The notes beneath the pieces are model-generated. The model saw only the letters and a list, made by a program, of their open reading frames with translations, made no database searches and was not told where the DNA came from. Both the position numbers and the translations under genes were made by a program. A DNA stretch of 64,000 nt, from positions 1,582,501 to 1,646,500 of the forward strand of contig OY759227.1 in NCBI GenBank assembly GCA_963662175.1. The letters run 5' to 3'. The stretch is from Aradus depressus (Eukaryota; Arthropoda; Insecta; Hemiptera; Aradidae). Shown one piece after another: positions 1-9,056 of this stretch; the stretch's first letter is position 1, and each line of letters begins with the position of its first letter.

Positions 1-2
1 AC

Positions 3-536
3 GATATTTCCTATTCAAAAACTAATAATTTATCTCAGAGACACGCAGCAGACAGAATCTTAGCAGAAAAAGCTTGGGAAAGAGTCAGATCTAAGGACGC
101 AAAATGGGGGGAGAAGGCAGCTGCTTGGACTATTACAAACACCATGAATGCTAAAGTCAAAATAGGGTCCGGATTACGAGGTTCTTTTGGTAAACGTATA
201 AAAGTGGCACGAGTAGGTCGTCATTTGCCTATTTATAATGCTTCTGCTTTTTCATTGAAAAAAGCAAAAAAGTATTTGCAAAAATGGAAAATTACAAAAA
301 CCCCGAAGATGCTCCGTTTGCCTAAAACCGGTGGAGTATTACCATTTCTCGTACCACTATTTGCAGGATTATCTGATCTCGGTAGCTTAGCAGGTGGTGC
401 GTCAGCTATAGCAAAAACTGCAAGCGATGTCCAAAATGCGAAGGCTAAATTGGAAGAGATGAAAAGACATAATAGGACAATTGAAGGACAAAAAATAGGT
501 CAAGGAATTTACGTAAGACCATACAGAAACGGATAA
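3..536 (+). CDS. PLA2-domain minor capsid-like protein, 5'-truncated by window edge
   Basis: The frame is open from base 3 to the TAA at 534-536. It begins inside a parvovirus-type phospholipase A2 domain (DISYSKTNN, then DRILAEKAWERVRSKDAKWG). It continues without a stop into a basic, Gly-rich region (KVKIGSGLRGSFGKR), a Gly/Ala hydrophobic stretch around 340-420 (PFLVPLFAGL...LAGGASAIAKTA) and a C-terminus ending KIGQGIYVRPYRNG. The second copy at 61298 shows what the missing N-terminus looks like. An internal Met at 144 could be taken as a start, but the open upstream frame and the second copy argue for one longer protein. The first, partial codon is xAC before GAT, so a catalytic His is possible here but cannot be read. 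Such domains help virions leave endosomes in parvoviruses. A similar role here is inference. Confidence 0.6.
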   Translation, partial: DISYSKTNNLSQRHAADRILAEKAWERVRSKDAKWGEKAAAWTITNTMNAKVKIGSGLRGSFGKRIKVARVGRHLPIYNASAFSLKKAKKYLQKWKITKTPKMLRLPKTGGVLPFLVPLFAGLSDLGSLAGGASAIAKTASDVQNAKAKLEEMKRHNRTIEGQKIGQGIYVRPYRNG

Positions 537-669
537 GGATTGTACGTGAGACCACATAAAAATCAGATGTGACTTCCAAATAGAGCTCTTAAAAATGTAG
601 ATCATCGATTGGGCTTTTAGGTTTTACATATATAATTCTATACCCAACATTATTGAGGGTGAGAATGAT

Positions 670-848
670 ATGTTCTATTTTGGTGATGAAAAAATTAAAA
701 TACCGATGGGGACAACGAGTTGGAAGCACTTGGAGATTATTTACAAGAACAGATGGTGTTTAGGAGGAAAGGTGATCATGTTATTCCGAGCTAATAATAA
801 TACATTAAAATCTGAATTACGGTGTACAAAAACTGTATATTTTAATAC
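670..848 (+). pseudogene. Penton-like protein, 5' part, interrupted by a LINE
   Basis: An ATG at 670 opens a frame starting MFYFGDEKIKIPMGTTSW, a start typical of a recurrent protein in insect Polinton-like elements. A neighbouring frame carries LGDYL, so a small frame slip inside this part is likely. The frame reaches ALNNNT-type sequence near 800-835 (read as RANNNTLKSELRC) and is then cut by an RTE LINE whose target-site duplication starts at 839. The rest of the gene resumes at about 2934. I infer a penton-like role from its partner and order. It is not proven by sequence alone. Confidence 0.5.
839..848. repeat. Target-site duplication, left copy (RTE LINE)
   Basis: The 10-mer attttaatac here is repeated exactly at 2924-2933 on the other side of the LINE. 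Extended similarity (gtatattttaatac against atgtattttaatac) suggests a slightly longer original duplication. Confidence 0.75.
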
Positions 849-867
849 TTACTTACTTAACGCAGCT

Positions 868-1774
868 CTACAACCCGCTAACGAGTCTTGGCTTCCTCGA
901 GCAGCAATCGCCAGGAGTCTGTTTTGTGCGGCTCCAATCCAGTTCTGGATCCCGATGTTCCTGGCGTCGTTGGTCACACATTCCGACCGCCGCAGTATCG
1001 GTCTTCCTACTCTCCGCCTTCCGTAGAGGACTTCCGTCAGTAGCTTTCTTGGGATCATGCCTTCTGATAATATGTCCGGCCCACCTTAGCCTGCCCAGTT
1101 TTATCACTTTAGCCACATCTGGCTCTTTACAGTACACCTCCTGGTTGCTTCTACGCCTCCATTCTCCTCCAACGTACACCGGACCGTAAATCTTCCGGAG
1201 CACCTTCCTTTCAAATATTTGGAGGTCTCGATCTTCTGCTTTAATAGTTGTCCAGGTTTCTGAGCCGTGTGTGAGAACTGGGCGGATAAGAGTATTGTAC
1301 AGGACGACCTTCTTACGCCGGGCTACCAGGTTACTAGATACATGCTTTTGAAGCCCATAATAACATCTGTTAGCGCACATGATCCTCCTACTGGTTTCTG
1401 CTGATATTTGGTTGTCACTTACAACCTGTGAGCCGAGATAAATGAACTCTGACACCTGCTCAAAGAAGTAGGGTCCAAACGCCAGCGTTTCTCATCTCTC
1501 CTTTTTCTTCTATACTCCTCCACAGTCCTGCGTGTGCGTATATTCAGCATGACCCGATATGCCACATTTTTAGCGTCGGTAGCGGCCTGACACTCCTCAT
1601 TGAACCATGGAGATCTGACCTCTTTCTCAGCTGGCCCAAGAGTCTCTTTAGCCGCTTCTTCGATAGCTGTACAGCAGTCGGCCCATTCTTCATCAATAAC
1701 CGCCACTGGGGGTTCCCGAGATTGCAACCGTAGGTCCAGAGCTTCTGCATATTGCTCCTTAACTTGAGGGTCAT
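868..1774 (-). pseudogene. RTE linker and protein C-terminus, frameshifted, RT core deleted
   Basis: Two frames make up this part. 1419-1774 matches the endonuclease-RT linker (EEAAKETLGPAEKEVRSPWFNEEC-type, with CQAATDAKN). 868-1455 carries the tail after the RT: FIYLGSQVVSDN, LYNTLIRPVLTHGSETW and LRWAGHIIRRH. The two are joined near 1455 and the RT motifs, including YADD, are absent, so several hundred codons were lost. The linker also resembles copy 2 at 6440-6640, which shows the two copies are one family. Confidence 0.75.
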
Positions 1775-1778
1775 TAAA

Positions 1779-2654
1779 TTACTTTAAGTTAAACTTCTTG
1801 CTCGTGAGTTCCCGTCGAACTGTGGAACACGATATTTTTGCTTGAATGTGAGCGATACTGAGGAAGTGGTCTGAGTCTACATTAGCCCCTCTGAATGTCC
1901 GGACATCGTTTATGCTGCTTATATGCCTGCTACTCGCGAGAATATGGTCAATCTGATTGACTGAACGACCATCAGGTGAGGTCCAGGTGCCCTTATGTAT
2001 ACGCTTGTGAGGGAATAGAGTGCTGGCAATGATGAGATTTCTGGATGCTGCAAAATTAATGAGCCGCTGTCCATTTCCGTTGCTGGTTTCATGCAGGCTA
2101 TGTTTGCCGATGGTAGGAGTGTATATTTCCTCCCTTCCCACCTTGGCATTCATGTCCCCTGCAATGATTTTCATGTCATACCTTGGACACGAATCAATTG
2201 TTGTTTCCAGCATCTTATAAAACTCATCTTTTTCGTCGTCTTCAGCATCTTCTGTTGGAGCATATATACTAAATACGCTATAATTATAAAATTTTCCCCG
2301 AATTCGGATAAGGCAGATTCTCGGGCTAACTGCCTTGTAGCCAATGACCAAGTGACGGAAAGCTTTCCGAACAATGAATCCGGTACCATAGGAGTGTAAC
2401 CGTTCGCTGCAACTGTAGTAAACTGTGTGATGCTTCTTCTCTAGTATACCTTGAACAGTCCATCGGATCTCCTGGATGGCAGTTATGTCCAGCTTATATT
2501 TTTCAATTTGACTCAAGAGCAAATTCAGTGCTCCGGGTCTATATAATGTTAAAATGTTCCAGTATCCAAGATTAAACCTAGGACGTTTGCCGAGTTGTTT
2601 CCTGTGAAATCTATCAATATCCGAGGCTCTTGTGTGGGGCAGTGGGGCTATCAA
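1779..2654 (-). pseudogene. RTE endonuclease domain
   Basis: This 291-residue frame is an exonuclease-endonuclease-phosphatase domain of the apurinic-endonuclease type. It has the order expected: NLGYWNILTL near the start, AIQEIRW with the metal-binding Glu, IYAPTEDAE, IAGDMNAKVG with the Asp/Asn pair, IDHILASSRH and DSDHFLSIAHI with the catalytic Asp-His. Such domains nick the target DNA to prime reverse transcription. It looks nearly intact, but it ends where the element has lost its reverse transcriptase, so the copy cannot move by itself. Confidence 0.85.
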
Positions 2655-2923
2655 CCCTCTCTACGTACCCTAGTCCTGTGGTGGGGCTGCCACCTTAGAG
2701 CCTTCGGACTTGCTCCCCCGTTTGGGGCGACTACCTAGGGGCGGTGGCCCTAGGGTGTGTACTGTACATGCCTTGGTGGTTTGTGTGGGGTGCATGTCAT
2801 GTATGCTCCGATGTGTCAGTGTGCTCGTGTTCGTGTTCCCCCAACCTGGAGGGCCAGTGGCTGACTGCGGTCCAAAGGGCCGGGCGATGGGGTCGCTACT
2901 TCCCTACGCCACATATATTATGT
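2655..2923 (-). other. RTE 5' untranslated leader
   Basis: GC-richer than its surroundings, with no convincing frame of its own. Its outer 30 bases (around 2880-2911) recur in reverse orientation at 6065-6100, so this is the element's 5' leader and not part of the interrupted gene. Confidence 0.6.
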
Positions 2924-2933
2924 ATTTTAATAC
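2924..2933. repeat. Target-site duplication, right copy (RTE LINE)
   Basis: Exact repeat of attttaatac at 839-848. It marks the right boundary of the LINE inside the penton-like gene. Confidence 0.75.
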
Positions 2934-3309
2934 ATATGATAGAAAAAATTCTATTGGACCCTTATTGGGATGGAATGACAGCTTCGGTGAAGATAAGCGT
3001 ACTTTACACCCCGGAGATGGCTATCATACCTCACCCGGGATCGTAAACAATACAATTGCTATTGAATGTAATATAGTTGACGGTGCGTATCGAAATGGAA
3101 AACCGGTTCACACATTGTATGAATTCTATCCAACTGTCGAGGCAGGGTACAAAATTGTCGAAACACCATCACCCATTGTATATTTAGGAGTTAGCACAAA
3201 ATCCGTTGACTACATGACATTACGGATAGTAGACCAAGACGGTCATCCAATCAACTTTAGAAACGAAACTATAACGATACACATGTATATAAAGAAGAAT
3301 GGCGATTGA
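2934..3309 (+). pseudogene. Penton-like protein, 3' part
   Basis: The interrupted gene resumes after the LINE and ends at TGA 3307-3309. It keeps SIGPLLGWNDSF, IAIECNIVDGAYRNGKP, VHTLYEFYPTVEAGYKI, YLGVSTKSVDYMTLRIVDQ and a final HMYIKKNGD. The pattern (SIGPLLGF-like, ECNI..GAY.NG, a closing LRI.DQ.G strand) is one I recognise from the recurrent second virion-type protein of insect Polinton-like elements, and it reads without a break. It overlaps the next gene by a few bases in another frame, as compact viral genes often do. Confidence 0.55.
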
Positions 3310-3439
3310 CTTTAGACCTCGGTATATAAGTATTCGACAACATCCAAGACCCATTAGTACGAGACCGTACATGAGACACTTGACACCAGGCAATATTCGA
3401 TTTTTGAAAAGTATAGGCTTGAAAGTAAAACGGCAATGA
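3299..3439 (+). CDS. 46-residue basic protein of the Polinton-like block
   Basis: A short intact frame, ATG 3299 to TGA 3437-3439, encodes MAIDFRPRYISIRQHPRP and ends NIRFLKSIGLKVKRQ. It is rich in Arg and Lys, overlaps the end of the penton-like gene and ends in an ATGA overlap with the next start at 3436. Position and tight coupling support a real gene. The C-terminal phrase LTPGNIRFLKSIGLKV is one I recognise from tiny ORFs in the same place in related elements. Function unknown. A capsid-associated basic peptide is a guess. Confidence 0.5.
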   Translation: MAIDFRPRYISIRQHPRPISTRPYMRHLTPGNIRFLKSIGLKVKRQ

Positions 3440-4498
3440 ATGAAATTTTAGATATTACAGATGAAGTTCGGTTTGATGATAGTATCACACTTACAAGTTC
3501 CACACTTATAACCCCTTTAATTCTACAAATTTAAAGAATTGTGATGAGATTCGAATCCCTATTCACCAGCAAGATTTGTATATATTACCATGTGCTAGTT
3601 ATCTTTATTTGGATGGCTCTATTCAGAAGGAGAGTGCTGATAAAATAATAACTACATCGAGTTCAAAATTGTCAAATAATGCCTTTGCACTTATGTTTGA
3701 TGAAATTCGCTATGAATTGAATGGTGTGGAAATTGATAAAGTCCGAAATCCAGGAATTGTGAGTACTCTAAAAGGCTATGCCTCTTTATCAACTAACCAA
3801 GTGAGTGGGTTAGGTAATGCAGGATGGATGATGCCGAAGAAAGATGGAGCTATTTCAGTAGATAAAGACGGTCATTTTAATGTATGTCTTCCCCTCAGCA
3901 CTCTTATTGGTTTTCTCGAGAGTTTCAAAAAAGTGATAATCAATTCAAAGCACGAACTGATTCTGGTATCTGATGAACAGCGACTGCGACTATTGAGAAT
4001 ATTGGACAGAGATCAGACACTGACTATCCCTTTCCTCTCATGGGAGTTGTCGGAATACCCTGCCTTACCGGAAAACACACAAAATACATGGAGTGTCAAG
4101 ACTAGTTCAGCTCTAGAAAAACCCCGATATATAATCGTAGCCTTTCAGACAGACAGAGTTGACAATAAATTAGAAGATACCAGTCAATTTGACGCTTGTA
4201 ACTTGTTCAATGTTAAACTATTTTGGAATAGTGAAATTTTCCCATACGATGATTTAAACCTTGATTTCACCCTAAGGTCAATATGCTGTTCTCTATGATA
4301 TGTACCAAATATTTAAACTGAGCTACCCCTACTGACGAGAAAGGACTTTGGTGAAATCGCCCCATGATAGTTTTTGATGTATCACGTCAGAAAGACACAT
4401 TGAAAGTGGCTACGGTTGACATTCGTCTAGATCTTCATGCAACGCAACCGTTTCCACCTCACACTCGAACTTACTGCCTTATAATTCATGATAATTAA
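3436..4498 (+). pseudogene. Major-capsid-like protein with several frameshifts
   Basis: The gene opens at ATG 3436 (MNEILDITDEVRFDD), slips frame near 3534, reads DEIRIPIHQQDLYILPC and the long part 3576-4290, slips again after PYDDLNLDF and finishes in a third frame at TAA 4496-4498 (ATVDIRLDLHATQPFPP). Marked blocks are FDEIRYELNGVEIDKVRN, LKGYASLS, GHFNVCLPLSTLIGFLE, LSDEQRL-like and WSVKTSSALEKPRYIIVAFQT. I recognise it as the most abundant virion-type protein of these elements, probably the double-jelly-roll capsid protein. That structural call is inference. A related C-terminus lies on the - strand at 63854-64000. Confidence 0.6.
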
Positions 4499-4589
4499 TT
4501 GATTTGAATCCTCTTAGTGGTCTTGTAAGGAAGCTATAAAATGATTGTGTATAAGGTGAGGCTCATCATTAGATTTCTAACCCTCAAAC

Positions 4590-5089
4590 ATGGAACATCA
4601 GTTCGCGATTGTGAATTTTCAAGGTTTTCAAGGGGAAGGTGGCTTTATTGTGAAGGAGTTGACAGTTTTCACACACAGTCAGTCACTCCACTGGTTTTTT
4701 TTTCCCTCCTCAGAATGTTGTTGAATCTTTGGAAAGTAGTCGTGTGAATCTATGGGTTAAAAAACACATTCACAATATTCCATGGTGGTATGGAGATACA
4801 GAATATTTACGTCTGAAAGAACTCTTATGTACTTCAACTGCATCATGTAAATTTATTTGGGCGAAAGGACTAGAAAAAGTACATTTCTTGAAAATATTGT
4901 TAAAAAGCCGGTTTATGATCTGCTTGACTATGGTTGTCCGAATTTGAGAAAGTTACCCCACATGAGACTACCTGTCATTTTCATGGTGAAACCTCTTATA
5001 CTTGTTCTCTTAATCAAGCCTTCAAGTTGGAGGAGTGGATAAGCATACACCAATCTAAGACAGATTTGTACAATGAAGAGGTTAAATGA
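4590..5089 (+). pseudogene. Unrecognised protein of the Polinton-like block, frameshifted
   Basis: ATG 4590 starts EHQFAIVNFQGFQGEGGFIV. The frame is lost at a T-run near 4697-4705, continues as LWVKKHIHNIPWWYGD, then KGLEKVHFLENIV, YDLLDYGCPNLRKLP and ETSYTCSLNQAFKLEEW, and stops at 5087-5089. The layout (a Cys/Pro-Leu phrase, then C..H...C and a terminal EEW) is a pattern I know from an uncharacterised ~165-residue protein repeatedly seen near these capsid genes. It loosely resembles a nuclease fold, but I see no complete catalytic set. The last codons fall inside the inverted repeat of the next element. Confidence 0.45.
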
Positions 5090-5570
5090 ATAAAACAAAC
5101 TTATTTTTTGAAATATTGTCTATTCCACTAAAGATATATATACATATAACTACCGGTTTCGGCTTTATACCATCATCAGGTCTAGTTATGAACTGTCAGT
5201 TTGCAGAGAGCGACCCTTCAAATACATCTCAGGTCAAAGGGTGCTATTAAAACTTGGGAGTCCCCCGGCTGTACCGTTAGCTAACTCATGAAATATTTCT
5301 TAACTAAACCTAGTTCTAAATTTACATAAAACAATATCACTAGACTAATACGGGGAAAATAACAAATAAATAAGAACAAATACAAGTAAATAATAAAAAA
5401 TATAAATAAAATTAATAATATTAAGATTTAGATAACTTGAAACATATATGTGGAACCAACTATTAATAACAGATAATACAAACATATAAAGCCGAAACCG
5501 GTAGTTATATGTATATATATCTTTAGTGGAATATACAATATTTCAAAAATAAGTTTGTTTTATTCATTTA
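5083..5570. mobile_element. 488-bp inverted-repeat element with ~84-bp arms
   Basis: The left arm (5083-5167) and right arm (5487-5570) are near-perfect inverted copies, beginning taaatgaataaaac and ending with its complement. The 320-bp centre has no gene. The inner part of the left arm holds a hammerhead-like motif, as do Penelope-type ends elsewhere in the window. It may therefore be a short Penelope-derived or retrozyme-like unit and not a DNA-transposon MITE. No clear target duplication is visible. Confidence 0.65.
5143..5190 (-). ncRNA. Hammerhead-ribozyme-like motif 1
   Basis: On the - strand the order is stem I strand, CTGATGA (5173-5179), a stem II of GG/CC, GAAAC (5156-5160), a palindromic ACCGGT usable as stem III, then A and GTTATATG that can pair back with the stem I strand CATAAC. 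This is the type I hammerhead order. An extra T sits between the CTGATGA box and stem II, and the stem II pairing is short, so activity is uncertain. Confidence 0.45.
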
Positions 5571-5996
5571 TTACAAGTTTCCACAATATGTCCGCGTTCC
5601 TCAACTTAGAAGGAATGAAGAGGTTCGCCAAAAAACCTTTCGTAAATCTAATAAAGTGTTAGCATTTCATGGCTTTGTGAGAAATTTGAATAATACTGCT
5701 ATGTGTGTATATTGCAAGCTAAAATATGATATAGATCAGACGGTATGCCCACACATGTACCATAAAAGACACAGCCCCCGATGTTACTGGTTTAGTCAGT
5801 GCTAGAATGGATCAAGCTTTGGAAAAACTTTCTCAAACTAATATCTGGAATTTGGATCCACTACATCTTCAAAACTTACCACCTGCATTACTGCTCCATC
5901 TGAATTGAATATTTATGGGACAACCTACCTGAAGATTGTCGTGAGGATCCAAGATTTCAATCGTCGATGCAACCATCACTTCAATACATCTCATGA
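5571..5996 (+). pseudogene. BIR-domain (IAP-like) protein fragment, frameshifted
   Basis: The frame from 5571 to the TAG at 5803 contains NEEVRQKTFRKSNKVLAFHG, then GFVRNLNNTAMCVYCKLKY and HMYHKRHSPRC. The spacing C-x2-C-x15-H-x6-C and the preceding AFHGF are those of a baculoviral-IAP-repeat zinc fold, whose usual pattern is C-x2-C-x16-H-x6/8-C. A +1 slip joins it to a downstream stretch starting near 5790 (LVSARMDQALEKL, DPLHLQNLPPALLLHLN). A second slip leads to EYLWDNLPEDCRED and TGA 5994-5996. BIR proteins bind caspases or act in cell-death control. Here the gene is broken, and the role in the element is inference. The N-terminus is cut by the inverted-repeat element. Confidence 0.6.
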
Positions 5997-6064
5997 TCAA
6001 ATCGATGGTTGTCCACCACTGAAGAAAAATTGTATATATTGTTTAAAATAATGTTGGTAATGTA

Positions 6065-7530
6065 GGCGTAGAGAAGTGGCGACCCCATCGCCCAGCCTTA
6101 AGGTTGCAGTCAGCCACTGGTCCTCCCCCACAAAGCGATCCATAAAGGTACCTGGACCACACTTGACAGGACATCTGTCAATCAAATAGACCATATCTTG
6201 GCCAAATCTAGCCTTCTTGACGTTAGAACGTTCAGGGGAGCCAATGTAGATTCAGACCACTTCTTGAGTATTGCCCATATCTACGCTCGGATTAGTAACA
6301 AGCGATCTGGATGACCTGCCCCCAAACCCAAAAGCTTCGATACTAATAAATTGAAGGACCCAGAAGTTCGAGTCCAATATGCAGAGGCGTTGGACCGAAA
6401 CCTGTTAGTAATTAATAACGACGGCGACGCGAATTCACAGTGGAAAGCCTGCTCCAAAGCAATGGAAGAGGCCGCTGAGAGCATATTGGGACCCATACGG
6501 AAAGAACCGAGGTCCTCCTGGTTTGACGTGGAATGCAAAGTAGTCACAGATGCAAAGAACAAAGCCTACAGAACAATGGTTCAAAGAGGAACTCGGCAGA
6601 CAGTTGGAAACTACCGCCAAAGACGAAGGGAAGAAAAGCTTCTTCACCGTAATAAGAAACGTGCATGGGAAAGAGAAAAACTGGCTAAAGCGGAGCTCCT
6701 CCGGGGTAAAAAGCAATTTAGAGACTTCTTTTGGAATGTGAACCAAAGTAAAAGACCTTTTATGCAAAAGCAAACCTACTGTGTAAATAGCGATGGAGAG
6801 CTCCTCACTAACAATGTAGACAATCTCGCTGAATGGAGAGAATATTTTTCAAATCTCCTCAACAACGAAGGAACAGTTGAGAACGCAGAGGAAGTGGCAA
6901 ATTCACCAAGGCCGGAATCCGATCTGGAGACTCCTGATGAGGACGAGATCATTGACGCCATAGAAAAGCTAAAAACCACAGGGCACCTGGTCCAGATGGA
7001 CTCCCTGCTGAGCTTTTTAAATACGGTGGAAGTGAGCTCATTAAAGTACTCCAGGACCTCGTACTCTCCATTTGGACCGAAGAAGAGCTGCCAGACCCTT
7101 GGAGCACCTCAGTGAGTTGTCCCATACACAAAAAAGGAGACAAACTCCTCTGCTGCAAGTACAGAGGGATATCTCTTCTAAACTGCGCTTATAAGGTCCC
7201 CTCGAACATCCTTTTCCAACGACTTCAGCCTCACACGGAGAACATAATTGGTCTTTACCAGTGCGGTTTTGGGAAAGCTAAATCTACAACAGACCAGATA
7301 TTCTCCCTCCGAACGATTCTCGAAGGAGGTAGAGAGTTCAACCAGAGATCCCACCACCTATTCGTTGACTTCAAGGCTGCCTACGACAGCGTTAATCGGG
7401 AAGAACTTTATAGGGCAATGAGGGACCTTGATATACTTGAGAAACTTGTTAGACTGGTCAGGCATACGATGAGGGAGGTAAGATGTATGATACAGGTCAA
7501 TGGAGAGAGATCAGAGGAGTTTGCCTGGTC
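6065..7530 (+). mobile_element. RTE-clade LINE copy 2, with endonuclease deletion, 3' end replaced
   Basis: It starts with the same leader as copy 1 (6065-6150), then jumps to the last part of the endonuclease (SVNQIDHILA, DSDHFLSIAHI at about 6170-6300), so most of the endonuclease is deleted. The linker and first RT part follow at 6300-7115. 7112-7530 carries the RT entry motifs CPIHKKGDK, YRGISLLNCAYK, QCGFGKAKSTTDQIF and FVDFKAAYDSVNRE. At about 7530 the reading frame continues into an unrelated R1-type sequence. Frame slips occur near 6315 and 7110. Confidence 0.75.
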
Positions 7531-9056
7531 TGCCTCCTGGGGATCGGTTCGCACCGACCGCCGGGGAGACAGACTAATGGAGTTTATCGCCTGCCATGAC
7601 CTGTGCATAGTCAATGACCAGCATTCTCCGCTCACTTTTCGTCGCCACAATGGAGAATCGCACATCGATGTCACGTTGGTTTCTGGAGAACTATACAGGG
7701 CTGTCAGTGGCTGGGGAGTCCGAGGGATTACGTCTAGTGACCATGAAGTCCTAGACGTGAGTCCCTTTGACGCCCGGCTAATGGCAGCCAGATCTAGGGA
7801 CCCTCGCTTTGCAACTCGCAAAGCGATACCGGAAGCCTTCGTGGCCGCCGCTGCTGCCTACTCCTGTGACGAGGAATGGGAAGGTCTCAGGGGTTCCGAC
7901 CCGGTCGACCAGATTGAGGAGGGCGTTGAAAGGCTCAGGGATGAGGACTGCCGACGAGACCATCCCCAAGAAGGTCGACCGGTTTAGAAAAGTCCCCTGG
8001 TGGAGTGAGGACCTCATCCTCGCCAAGAGGGCCGTTTATCGTGCCAGGAGGCGGTACCAGCGGTGCCGAGACCAACTCCATCGGGTTATTCGCAGGGAAG
8101 AGTACTTCGTCGACAGCTGGTGCTGCGCCAACAAGCTGGCCCTCTCAATAAGCAAGACTACGGCCCTGCTGATGAGAGGAAAAACCGACGCCCGCCACCC
8201 CTTCTCCTTGAGGATCCGGGGGATGCGCGTTGAATTCCCTGAGGCGGTCACATACCTAGGTATGAGACTGGGTCCGGGCTTCAGTGCGACTCCTCACGCT
8301 GTTGCCATCAAGGAAAGGACAAGTGCCACTTTCAATCCTCTGAGCTGCCTAGCTCACGCAACATGGGGCCTCGACTACTCAGCGTGTAGAACAATCTACA
8401 CGGGGGTATTCGAGGCTGTGGCACGGTACGCTGCTGCAGGGTGGTGGTTTCTCCCCTCCAAGCAGCAGAGAACGAGACTGCTACAGGCCCAAAGAGCCGC
8501 CCTCCTCAGAGTCACAAGGGCCTATCGTACTGTCTCCACGGCAGCGCTACATGTGCTGGCAGGAGCTCCGCCCATAGACTTGGTCTTGGACGGGGCGGTC
8601 GTCACGTACTACTGTAGACGCAATTCGCCCCTGAGAACAGATATAGATGAGTCCTTGCGCCTTGCCGTAGAGGGCGAGCTTCGTGGACAGAACAGACCAG
8701 AGCGTTGCAGGGACATTGTCCAAGACTGGATAGTGAACAAGTGGCAACAGCGATGGACGCGCTCCTCCGATGGCCGAACGACATTCGCGTACATTCCCGA
8801 CGTCCAGGTCCGCCTGCGCTCCACTTGGGTACAACCCGATCACTGGACATCCCAGATACTATCAGGTCACGGCGACTTCAACTCCAAACTCTTCTTCTTC
8901 AAGAGGAAGTATAGCCCGAACTGTTCGTGTGGCGGCATCGAAAATGCAGAACATGTGGTCCTCGATTGTCCGCTGTACGACAGGTTTAGGGTGGAGTTGA
9001 TCCGCGCGACAGGATCATATCTGGGATTGAGCCTGCCGGAGTTGATGATTAGTTGA
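7531..9056 (+). pseudogene. R1-type ORF2 remnant: endonuclease end and C-terminal domain
   Basis: The first frame (to 7987) keeps GDRLMEFIACHDLCIVND, HSPLTFRRHNGESHIDVTLV and ITSSDHEVLD, the C-terminal part of an R1-type endonuclease. A frame change near 7945 leads to KVPWWSEDLILAKRAVYRAR, then RREEYFVDSWCC joins at about 8100 directly to CCANKLALSISKTTALL. All central RT motifs, including YADD, are missing. The tail keeps YLGMRLGPGFSATPH, LQAQRAALLRVTRAYRTVST, and a C-x-C-x7-H-x4-C zinc motif (CSCGGIENAEHVVLDC). It stops at 9054-9056. Confidence 0.75.

Larger units (their letters stand above)
849..2923 (-). mobile_element. RTE-clade LINE copy 1, internally deleted
   Basis: A non-LTR retrotransposon reads right to left. 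Its 5' untranslated region lies at about 2655-2911, its endonuclease at 1779-2654, a linker at about 1460-1774 and the protein C-terminus at 868-1455. Most of the reverse transcriptase is missing between linker and C-terminus. The 3' end is a short microsatellite tail (three copies of taag, - strand), as is usual for RTE elements. Ten-base target duplications flank it. The same 5' leader recurs at 6065 in copy 2, which fixes the 5' end. Confidence 0.8.
1..5996 (+). mobile_element. Degraded Polinton/adintovirus-like element (copy A), virion-gene block
   Basis: Six adjacent co-oriented reading frames resemble proteins that travel together in Polinton (Maverick)/adintovirus-like elements of invertebrates: a PLA2-type minor capsid protein, a penton-like protein, a 46-residue basic protein, a major-capsid-like protein, an unrecognised ~165-residue protein and a BIR protein. 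Family assignment rests on recognition of sequence patterns, not on a search. The block is old: nearly every gene has frameshifts, and an RTE LINE and an inverted-repeat element have landed in it. No polymerase B, ATPase or protease gene and no terminal inverted repeat is visible here. The left end lies outside the window. Confidence 0.65.
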
